DNA of 64,000 nt, taken from Chitinophagaceae bacterium. GTDB taxonomy: Bacteria; Bacteroidota; Bacteroidia; Chitinophagales; Chitinophagaceae. The notes beneath the pieces were generated by a model. The model did not search any database, was not told where the DNA came from, and saw only the letters and a program-made list of their open reading frames with translations. The stretch lies in the NCBI GenBank assembly GCA_947381435.1, contig CANCVE010000012.1:1-64000 (forward strand), given 5' to 3'. The translations under genes were made by a program, and so were the position numbers. Shown one piece after another: positions 52,347-60,333 of this stretch (positions are counted from its first letter, which is position 1; the number at the start of each line of letters is the position of its first letter).

Positions 52347-52676
52347 ATGCAACTGATACCGAATGGCAGAATATGGATCGATACCCCAAAAGGCTCATTT
52401 CTAGGCTATGGAAGAGTTGAATTATTGGAGAAAATACAAGAAACAGGCTCTATTAGAAAGGCTGCTCTCGAAATGAAAATGTCGTATCAGCAAGCTTGGA
52501 CTTTTGTAAAACAAATGAATGAATCTCTTCCAGAACCTTTGGTTGTTATGCAACGTGGCGGTAAAAATGGAGGCACATCTTTCCTCTCCGAAAAAGGGTT
52601 ATTAGCAGTGCAGACCTTTAAAAGATTTGATGACGCCTTTAAAGTTTTTCTTCAATCACACAATCTTCAGTTATAA
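52347..52676 (+). CDS. ModE-like winged-helix regulator, DNA-binding domain only
   Basis: This 109-residue protein is the N-terminal domain of ModE alone: GRVELLEKIQETGSIRKAALEMKMSYQQAWTFV forms the helix-turn-helix (about 22-54), and QRGGKNGGTSFLSEKG the wing (69-84). The C-terminal molybdate-binding MOP domains of E. coli ModE are absent, so sensing must be indirect or occur through another route. It lies 184 bases upstream of a TonB receptor whose start is preceded by a ModE-type palindrome, which makes that receptor the likely target. Confidence 0.87.
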   Translation: MQLIPNGRIWIDTPKGSFLGYGRVELLEKIQETGSIRKAALEMKMSYQQAWTFVKQMNESLPEPLVVMQRGGKNGGTSFLSEKGLLAVQTFKRFDDAFKVFLQSHNLQL

Positions 52677-52832
52677 TCTGCAACTTTCTTTTTGATGCTA
52701 ATTCTTTTCTACTATTAATCCCCAAAAAGCATCTTTATTACTTTATTTATAGAATAGTAATGCTAGTTCTAACTAGATTTTAATTTATATGAATTTCTTT
52801 TATTTGTTTGAATAATTTCATTCGTTTATTTT

Positions 52833-52856
52833 CGTTATTCTTTAAAATAGATAACG
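52833..52856 (+). promoter_or_regulatory. Predicted ModE-type operator
   Basis: CGTTAT, 12 bases, ATAACG: a 24-bp inverted repeat with the arm sequence and overall length I know for E. coli ModE boxes. It ends four bases before the ATG of the TonB receptor at 52861, so bound ModE would block transcription or translation start. Confidence 0.6.
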
Positions 52857-52860
52857 AGCA

Positions 52861-55419
52861 ATGATGCACAACAATTACCTCTTTATTATTCCGCTAATTC
52901 TTTTTTCTGCAACTGCGCTTTCTCAAGTAAAACTTCCTCCAAAAGAAGATACTAGTAAGCAAAAGGAATTGCAAGAAGTGGTTGTAACTGCTACCAGAAC
53001 GGCAGAAAGTAAGATGCACGCGCCGGTAAGTATTGAAGGATTGAACCAAAAAGATATTACAAAAAGTGCCCAATTTTCTTTTTTTGATGCCATAGAAAAT
53101 GTAAAGGGGGTAGTAATGATTACGCCAAGTCTTGGTTTTAAGGTAATTAATGCAAGAGGGTTTACCAATACCACCAATGTTCGTTTTGTGCAAATGGTAG
53201 ATGGAGCCGATAATCAGGCGCCAACCATCGGTGCACCAATTGCCAACTCGATGGGGCCAACAGACCTAGATATACTAAAAGTAGAAGTAATTCCGGGTTC
53301 TGCCTCTGCCCTTTATGGCATGAATGCTATAAATGGAACCGCTAATTTTATTACCAAGAATCCTTTTTTATACCAAGGACTTAGCATCGCACAGAAAACG
53401 GGCGTAAACCATGTAGGTGATAAGGAAACTACTGCACAACTTTTTAGTGAGACAAACATCAGGTTTGCAAAAGCTATAAACAACCGTTTTGCCTTCAAAA
53501 TCAACGCTACGTACACACAGGGAACAGATTGGGCAGCCGATAGTAAGATAGATTTAAACCCAAATGCCAATAAATCGACAAGTCTATTGGGAAGCCAGAA
53601 TCCGGGAAGTGACTTGGTAAATAACTATGGCGATGAATCTTCTGATAGAAAAACGCTCACGATGGCGGATAAAAAACAATATGTAGTTTCTCGTACGGGT
53701 TATACGGAAAAACAAGTGTCAGATTATGGACTTAAAAACTGGAAGGGCGATTTGTCTGCTTATTTTCGACCAACTAGTACCATGGAAATATCCTATACCT
53801 ATCGTTATGCCAATCTAAATACACTATATCAACGTACCAATAGGTTTCGGTTTGATAACTACTTAATGCAGCAACATCAAGTAAACCTAAAGACTAGAAG
53901 TATTCAGTTTAAGGCTTATGCCACCGTAGAAAACAGTGGAAACTCGTACAATATCCGCTCTATGGCAGAGAATATAGACAACTATTTTAAGCCCTCTACT
54001 AAGTGGTTTAATGATTTTACTAGCCAATATAACAAAGATTATGCACTAGGAAAATCAACAACAGATGCAATGGCTGATGCAAGGGTATTTGCAGATAATG
54101 GACGTCCAAAACCGGGTTCGGCCTTATTTAATCATTTAATAGATACGCTCAAAACAGTAAATAATTGGGATATTGGTGCTGCATTACGTGTAAAAGCAAA
54201 CTTGTACCATGCAGAAATGCAACATGATATTACGGAAAGTCTGCTACCAGATTTAAGACTTAAACATGGATTGAACTTAATGTATGGATTAGATTACAAC
54301 CTATATTCTATTGTTCCCGATGGCAATTATTTCATCAATCCATCAGGAACAGGAAACTTAACCTATTGGAAAACAGGCGGATTTGTACAAGCTACTAAAT
54401 ACTTTTTGAGTAATAAACTGAAGCTAAATGCAGTAGCAAGAATAGATAAAAACCAATACTTTGATGCACTTTTTAATCCGAGATTGGCATTGGTTTATTT
54501 GCATAATGAACGCAATAGTTTTAGGGTTGCTGTGCAGAGTGGAAGCCGTTTTCCTAGCATTTTCGAGGCATTTTCCAATATTAATAGTGGAGGTGTAAAG
54601 AGGGTTGGAGGATTGCCAGTAATGTCTCACGGAATTTTTGAAAACAGTTATACCGATGTATCTGTAAGTGCTTATCAGTTGGCAGTAACAAACGATGTAA
54701 ATAAAAATGGACTCACTACAGCTGCTGCAATTGAAAAAGAAAAAGGTTTGTTGCAAAAGAATACCTACACTTATGTGAAACCAGAAAAAGTGAATAGCTT
54801 AGAACTTGGTTACAGGGGGAAATTGCTAAAAGAAAGGCTGAATATTGACGTTGATTTCTTTTATAACGTATATAAAAACCTGATAGCCCAGATAAATGCT
54901 GATATACCCAACACGAGTAAGGCGGATAGCATCCCTTTTTACCTAAACAGTAAGGCGTTACAACGCAAATATCGCTTGTGGACCAACTCGAAGAGTGTTA
55001 GCTATAACTATGGTGGTACTTTGGGGATAGCTTACCTATTGCCAAAGAATTTTGTGGTTGCAGGAAACTTAACTATTAATAAGCTAGACAGGCAAACTGA
55101 AAATGATGGATTAGAAGATGGTTTTAATACACCGGAATGGATTTATAATGTTTCTTTTGGTAATCAGAACGTTTATAAAAATTTTGGATTTAACCTTAAT
55201 TACAGGCAGCAGGCTGGATATACGTGGCTATCATCATTAGCCAATGGCGAAGTTTCGAGTTATGGGACTACTGATGCACAAGTGAGTTATCTGTTAGCTA
55301 AAGATAATGTTTCTTTTAAGCTTGGGGCTAGTAACCTATTAAACAAATACTATTATTCGTACACAGGAGGTCCATCGGTTGGTGGATTCTATCACCTTAC
55401 CATAGCTTGGGGAATGTAG
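52861..55419 (+). CDS. TonB-dependent receptor under likely ModE control
   Basis: This 852-residue receptor has a signal peptide (1-21, ending TALSQ), a short linker (no carboxypeptidase-like domain), the TonB-box-like ELQEVVVTATRT, and a plug domain with VINARGFTNTTNVRF, MVDGADNQAP and VEVIPGSASALYGMNAINGTANF. The barrel ends in YHLTIAWGM rather than the usual terminal Phe. Because of the adjacent ModE-like gene and operator, I infer a role in taking up molybdate, tungstate or a chelate of them; no experiment shown here supports that. No ABC transporter genes for molybdate are in the window. Confidence 0.88.
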   Translation: MMHNNYLFIIPLILFSATALSQVKLPPKEDTSKQKELQEVVVTATRTAESKMHAPVSIEGLNQKDITKSAQFSFFDAIENVKGVVMITPSLGFKVINARGFTNTTNVRFVQMVDGADNQAPTIGAPIANSMGPTDLDILKVEVIPGSASALYGMNAINGTANFITKNPFLYQGLSIAQKTGVNHVGDKETTAQLFSETNIRFAKAINNRFAFKINATYTQGTDWAADSKIDLNPNANKSTSLLGSQNPGSDLVNNYGDESSDRKTLTMADKKQYVVSRTGYTEKQVSDYGLKNWKGDLSAYFRPTSTMEISYTYRYANLNTLYQRTNRFRFDNYLMQQHQVNLKTRSIQFKAYATVENSGNSYNIRSMAENIDNYFKPSTKWFNDFTSQYNKDYALGKSTTDAMADARVFADNGRPKPGSALFNHLIDTLKTVNNWDIGAALRVKANLYHAEMQHDITESLLPDLRLKHGLNLMYGLDYNLYSIVPDGNYFINPSGTGNLTYWKTGGFVQATKYFLSNKLKLNAVARIDKNQYFDALFNPRLALVYLHNERNSFRVAVQSGSRFPSIFEAFSNINSGGVKRVGGLPVMSHGIFENSYTDVSVSAYQLAVTNDVNKNGLTTAAAIEKEKGLLQKNTYTYVKPEKVNSLELGYRGKLLKERLNIDVDFFYNVYKNLIAQINADIPNTSKADSIPFYLNSKALQRKYRLWTNSKSVSYNYGGTLGIAYLLPKNFVVAGNLTINKLDRQTENDGLEDGFNTPEWIYNVSFGNQNVYKNFGFNLNYRQQAGYTWLSSLANGEVSSYGTTDAQVSYLLAKDNVSFKLGASNLLNKYYYSYTGGPSVGGFYHLTIAWGM

Positions 55420-55502
55420 CTTTAGCAGTAATTAGGGGTTAGTTATTTTTAACAAACCGAAAGTTGAAAAAGCAAGTTTAGATTAAATTACTATAAATTT
55501 TA

Positions 55503-56855
55503 TTAGCTTTTTTTGGAGAACGGACTAATCACTTTAGCTTTAATTAGTGCCACACACTCTGCATATCCATACCTAAACACTTCTCCAAAAGAGTAATTAA
55601 CATGTTTGCGCAGGGCAAAATAGCCAACTAAAATACCAGAAAGCAAGGTAAATGGAGAGGCAAAAGCTACCCCATAGATACTCTTGGTAAAGTATACTCC
55701 AATTAAATCTGTGGTTACACAACTGGCAAGCATTACCAATACTTTATAAAAATTAATTTTTGGCAGATGAATTATGTCTAATGTAACGCCATTAAACCGA
55801 TCTATTGGGTAAAGGATAGCCATTATCATGAATAATCTATATACAACTGGTGCTTCGGTATTAACATATTTTCCTCCACCTAGCAAGCCAATAGCAAAAT
55901 CGGCAAAGAAGAAAGCTAATATAGCCATAGGTATAAACAGCCATGTAAGCATTCCAGAATATTTCTTAAAAATATCCGCCACTCGTGCCATATCATTTTT
56001 GTTGAAGGCAGTAGCCATGCCAGACATACCCGTACCAATAAAACTACGCAATGGAATCTCTACAAACTCCATTAACCTAAGCGGTAAAGTGTAAACAGCA
56101 ACTGCAGCAGGACCTAGAAAAATATTGAGAATAAATGTATCGGCACTACTCAAAAGATTAGAACTAAGGTTGGTTGCCAAACTATATTTTCCATAGTTAG
56201 CAAGTTCTTTAATACAGGTAGTTGTTCGGCTAAAAAATGTTTTAAATTGGGTGTAACGAGCTAGTATACTCGCTAAACTAGTAATAGAATTGGTTACAAC
56301 GTTTATAATTAATAGTTTCTGTAAGGACATTTGATTCAAATAAATGAAAACACTGATGGCTACAATGGTAATGCCATTGTTTACCAATCTGAGCCAAAGA
56401 ATTGCAAGGTATCTTTCATCTGCAACCAATATCCAAAAAGTAACAGTATAAGGAAGTGCACTTATGCAAGTAATAGCAAACCATTTTATAACTATTAAAG
56501 TTCCTTCGCTTTGTATAAGCCCCAGAAATGGGAGTGCCGCTAAACTAATTAAGGCAAATGCAAGGGTGATAGCAATGGCTAAAAACCAAACTGAACCAAG
56601 AACTTCCTTGGCTCTTGCTTTTTCGGTTCCCGCATAAAACTTTACGGTGGCAGTTGATAAAAACCCATTTCTGATAGCATCAGAAAGAGCGTATACAGTA
56701 ACAAAGAAAAACCACATTCCCACATGGGCCTTGTCCATTGCACGATAAATGAGTGCCATGTTGAGTACACTAACAACCGATATGATGCCATTCCCTATGA
56801 GGGCAAGGAAGTGTTTATTTTTTAAGATTTCCAAGTTTGATAATCGCATGAGCAA
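55503..56855 (-). CDS. Polysaccharide flippase-like membrane protein (MOP superfamily)
   Basis: This 450-residue protein has about 12-14 membrane segments and the MOP-superfamily look: LALIGNGIISVVSVLNMALIYRAM at the start, a central NYGKYSLATNLSSNLLSSADTFIL, GPAAVAVYTLPLRLMEF, and PVVYRLFMIMAILYPIDRF. It would flip lipid-linked sugars to the periplasm. No glycosyltransferases or polymerase genes flank it, so the substrate cannot be guessed. Met3 (MRLSN) is an alternative start. Confidence 0.85.
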   Translation of the reverse strand: MLMRLSNLEILKNKHFLALIGNGIISVVSVLNMALIYRAMDKAHVGMWFFFVTVYALSDAIRNGFLSTATVKFYAGTEKARAKEVLGSVWFLAIAITLAFALISLAALPFLGLIQSEGTLIVIKWFAITCISALPYTVTFWILVADERYLAILWLRLVNNGITIVAISVFIYLNQMSLQKLLIINVVTNSITSLASILARYTQFKTFFSRTTTCIKELANYGKYSLATNLSSNLLSSADTFILNIFLGPAAVAVYTLPLRLMEFVEIPLRSFIGTGMSGMATAFNKNDMARVADIFKKYSGMLTWLFIPMAILAFFFADFAIGLLGGGKYVNTEAPVVYRLFMIMAILYPIDRFNGVTLDIIHLPKINFYKVLVMLASCVTTDLIGVYFTKSIYGVAFASPFTLLSGILVGYFALRKHVNYSFGEVFRYGYAECVALIKAKVISPFSKKS

Positions 56856-56951
56856 TGTTAGTCAATAAGCAGTTACAAAGTATCATTAATTTATGATAAT
56901 TTTTACAGGACTACCACATTAGCTTCATTTAGCAAGGTGATATTTTACTCT

Positions 56952-58544
56952 TTACTCTTTGATAAAGACTTTACTAACCAGTTCTTTATTGGTTTGAATC
57001 TTTAAAACATACATTCCTTTGGCAAGATGTTCAATAGAATTTGTAGATAAGGTGTTGTTGCCCAAGTGCAATTGTGTTTTCTGGCTTATACAAGTCTGAC
57101 CACAAGCGTTTATTATTTGCACAGTGGCTTGCGTGTTTGAACTATTCCCAATAGTGACTGTCAATTTATTTTTTACAGGATTAGGATTGATGGCAACAGT
57201 CATTTTAAGGATGGTGTTTTTAAGCGTAATTGTTTTACTGTACACAGAAGAACCGTCTTTTAATACTTGTTTTATTCTGTAATAAATAATCTCTTCATCC
57301 ATCTGTGCATTATCAATGTAAGTGTAACTATTTGAGTAATTAGTAGGTACAATTGTTTCTAATTTCTGGAAATTATTACCATCTTTACTTTTTTCAATGG
57401 TGTAATTAGCAGTAGCCATGTTGCTATTGTTCTGCCATTGTATGTATGGTTTATTATTCAGCCATGAAACATCTGTAACAATAAAGCCAATAGGCAACGG
57501 ATTTTGCTTACTAATTAATAGTTTTAATTGCACAGGTAAATGTTCGCTCATATTGTACAATGCACTCAAAACATCGGGAGGTACCGATACATTAGTAGGG
57601 GCATCAATTAACGCTTTACCTGTATGCAATCCATCCTGACCAACAACATTAAATGTTCCGGGTATATATTTTATACTTTGAGTTCCTTGCATGATGGGGT
57701 TAGTGCAAAGAATATGATCGAACCTTGCGAGCATGGTATTATTCGAAGCACAGTCGCCTATATCTGTAGAACGAGTGCTTTGCGTAAGGTATTTTGCGAA
57801 GGAAGTAGGAGAGCCAGACCAATTCCCTAATTGATTGGGCGGATCGTAAAAGCGTAAAATTGAATCCTTTGGGTTTGTCAGAATCTGAAAGCAAGCTTCG
57901 GTAGAGCTTTGTGTATTAAAGTCACCCATAAAAACAAAATTACCGGCTGTTTTTACGTTGGCACTCATCCAGCTCATAGCACCACTCAGTTCTGTAGCTC
58001 TTTTTGATGCCGAAGATGCACCACTTTCGTCATGCACTACTATTACATTTAGATAAATAGTATCATGATTAGTAACTAATGAAGGGCTTTTATAATAAAG
58101 TTTATGAAGGTTGATATCACTAATATTGTTATCAGCAGAATAAATACTAACTGTACCCAAGTAGCCAAATTTGGAGTTTTTATAGTATAAAGTATTTACT
58201 TTTTTGTAGCCCGAATTGTTGGTAAAATCAACAACACCATAGCAGTTAAGGCAAATACTATCCATAATTGTTCTTTTTATGGAGTCGGATGCCAGTGTTT
58301 TAGGCGTGCCATTAAATTTTTGAAAAGAAACGATATCTGGTGCATTCAAATATTTTAAAATGGTGCGTATATACCCTGGTTTTAGTGGAGATCCTTCTAA
58401 TGGGCAACTCTTTGTAGAAGCAAAGCCAAAATTATTGAGGTTATAAGTTATTAACGAGACGGTATCTGAAAAGTTATTCTGCGCTTTAATTCCATTTATT
58501 AAAGCAAACAAAATAGCTATAAAAAAACTAAAATACTTCATCAC
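56952..58544 (-). CDS. Secreted endonuclease/exonuclease/phosphatase-fold protein with T9SS sorting domain
   Basis: This 530-residue protein has a signal peptide (1-21, ending IKAQ), an EEP catalytic domain (about 28-345; SLITYNLNNFG at the start, VVHDESGASSASKRATEL, and FMGDFNTQSS with the Asp-x-Asn of the active site), a beta-sandwich region, and a C-terminal T9SS type A sorting domain (about 455-530; NPNPVKNKLTV and AKGMYVLKI). It is exported by Sec, then across the outer membrane by the type IX system. DNA or a phospholipid may be the substrate. Confidence 0.9.
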   Translation of the reverse strand: MMKYFSFFIAILFALINGIKAQNNFSDTVSLITYNLNNFGFASTKSCPLEGSPLKPGYIRTILKYLNAPDIVSFQKFNGTPKTLASDSIKRTIMDSICLNCYGVVDFTNNSGYKKVNTLYYKNSKFGYLGTVSIYSADNNISDINLHKLYYKSPSLVTNHDTIYLNVIVVHDESGASSASKRATELSGAMSWMSANVKTAGNFVFMGDFNTQSSTEACFQILTNPKDSILRFYDPPNQLGNWSGSPTSFAKYLTQSTRSTDIGDCASNNTMLARFDHILCTNPIMQGTQSIKYIPGTFNVVGQDGLHTGKALIDAPTNVSVPPDVLSALYNMSEHLPVQLKLLISKQNPLPIGFIVTDVSWLNNKPYIQWQNNSNMATANYTIEKSKDGNNFQKLETIVPTNYSNSYTYIDNAQMDEEIIYYRIKQVLKDGSSVYSKTITLKNTILKMTVAINPNPVKNKLTVTIGNSSNTQATVQIINACGQTCISQKTQLHLGNNTLSTNSIEHLAKGMYVLKIQTNKELVSKVFIKE

Positions 58545-58780
58545 AATTCAATTTTAATTAGCGAATATAGTGGGGGGAATTGCGATTAAAATATTGTTTT
58601 ATTGATAATAGAAGATTATCAATAAATCTTTCATTTCCATATTAAATACCCTAAAGCTTTCAATCTAAAGTCAACTTGCCTCAATGATACGCTTCTTTAC
58701 TATCGAAGAAGTCAATAAATCTTATCCAATAATTAAACTTCTGCAATCCTCTCCCCTCCTACCCCCTAAGTGCATGACAG

Positions 58781-58808
58781 TTGCAAACAACTACAGCACC
58801 TATTTTTG
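58781..58808 (+). promoter_or_regulatory. Probable promoter of the GH28 gene
   Basis: TTG (58781-58783) and TATTTTTG (58801-58808) resemble the Bacteroidota -33 and -7 elements with 17 bases between. The leader would be about 80 bases. Elsewhere in the divergent gap 58545-58894 only a short hairpin CTTCTT/AAGAAG near 58692 is visible. Confidence 0.5.
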
Positions 58809-58894
58809 TGAAAGGCTGACGATAATGTTTCTTGCTAAATGAATATTATAAAGCTTGCGAGAATACCTCATTAATTAAAATAAAATAACAAAGA

Positions 58895-60160
58895 ATGATT
58901 AAACAGCATGGGTACTTAAGGAAAGTTTGTACACTTATGGGGCTATTAGTGGCCTCATTTTATTTTGTAAATGCTACACCACCAGGCAAAGAGTTAAACA
59001 TTACTGCTTGTGGAGCTGTAGGAGACAGCATAACAATTAACACAAAGTCTATTCAGCAAGCAATAGACAAATTGTATAAAGCAGGCGGTGGCACAGTGGT
59101 GGTTTCTAAAGGGATTTATTTAACGGGCGCTTTATATCTTAAACAAGGCGTGAACCTACGAATTGAGGCTGATGGTGTAATAAAAGGTTCTGAAAACGTG
59201 GCAGATTATCCTGCCATAGATAGAAGAATAGAAGGGCATATTGAACCACACTTCTGTCCTGCTTTGATAAATGCTTATGGCATCAAAAACTTGAAAATAA
59301 CAGGGGCGGGTACAATTCAAGGTGGTGGACAAGTGTTTTGGGATGCTTTCCACATAAAAAGAAAGGCTGACCCAAAAACAAAGAATTTAGACGTTTACAG
59401 ACCACAGAACCTGTTTTTACAAGACTGTGAAGGGGCAACAGTAAGCGGTCTAAAATTGAGGTGTTCTGGCTTTTGGAACTTTCATTTGTATAGGTGTAAG
59501 AATGTCAATATCGAAAACCTAGACATCCAAACGCCAAGAGGAGCTCCAAGTACGGACGGTATTGATTTGGATGGATGTAACCACATCAACATAAAAGGTT
59601 GCTACATTTCGGTGGACGATGATTGTATTGCTTTAAAGGGTGGTAAAGGTCAATTTGCAGCCAATGACTCTTTGAATAACTTGCCTACTGAATACATTAA
59701 TGTATCTAACTGTACTTTCAATCTGGGTAATGGCGCTATAACCTTAGGAAGTGAAGCTACAGTAGTACGCCACATTACAATGAATAATTGCAAACTAACT
59801 GGCCCTGCACACAACACGATTTTGAAGATTAAGGTGAGGACGGATACTCCCCAAACGTATGACGACATTAGCATTTCGGACATTGAAATGAATGGCAATT
59901 TTAATATAATTGGTTTGGCAGGATGGTCGCAGTATAAAGACAATAAGGGTTTACCCGATCCTCCGCATACGGTAAGTAATATCTCAATAAAAAATGTGAC
60001 GGGAACAATAGCAAAGTTTGGAGACATCAAACCACCTGAAAATACAGTGCTTTCAAACTTTAGTTTTAGCAATATTCATGTGAAGCCATTGTCGTCTTCC
60101 AATCCAATTAACATTGATGGATTAAAGAACTTCACTGTAAAGGACGTTACTGTAGAATAA
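58895..60160 (+). CDS. Glycoside hydrolase family 28 (polygalacturonase-like)
   Basis: This 421-residue protein has a signal peptide (about 1-28, ending VNATPP) and a pectate-lyase-type right-handed beta helix. The GH28 acidic triad is visible: Asp221 in STDGIDLDG and Asp242/Asp243 in VDDDCIALKGG. The usual GHG motif is GNG (278-280), with Asn279 where the conserved His is normally found. GSE and LKIKVRTD follow. It would cut pectic or related uronic-acid polysaccharides in the periplasm or outside. It converges on the GH2 gene, sharing a terminator with it. Confidence 0.9.
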   Translation: MIKQHGYLRKVCTLMGLLVASFYFVNATPPGKELNITACGAVGDSITINTKSIQQAIDKLYKAGGGTVVVSKGIYLTGALYLKQGVNLRIEADGVIKGSENVADYPAIDRRIEGHIEPHFCPALINAYGIKNLKITGAGTIQGGGQVFWDAFHIKRKADPKTKNLDVYRPQNLFLQDCEGATVSGLKLRCSGFWNFHLYRCKNVNIENLDIQTPRGAPSTDGIDLDGCNHINIKGCYISVDDDCIALKGGKGQFAANDSLNNLPTEYINVSNCTFNLGNGAITLGSEATVVRHITMNNCKLTGPAHNTILKIKVRTDTPQTYDDISISDIEMNGNFNIIGLAGWSQYKDNKGLPDPPHTVSNISIKNVTGTIAKFGDIKPPENTVLSNFSFSNIHVKPLSSSNPINIDGLKNFTVKDVTVE

Positions 60161-60230
60161 GGAATGTTTGAGTTTTGAGAGGTACTTTTTAAGTATTACG
60201 TTATTCGTTTTAAGTTATACTTTAAAAAGA

Positions 60231-60282
60231 AAACTCCGGTTGATAGGCTTTTAAATAAACCTACAAACCGGAGTTCCTTTTT
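60231..60282. terminator. Bidirectional terminator between GH28 and GH2 genes
   Basis: AAACTCCGGTT and AACCGGAGTT form a perfect 10-bp stem around a 25-base AT-rich loop, followed by CCTTTTTT; A-rich sequence precedes it. Confidence 0.85.
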
Positions 60283-60333
60283 TATACCAAATTCTACCTG
60301 TATTAAGTCGAATTCATTAAATGAATTGATGTA

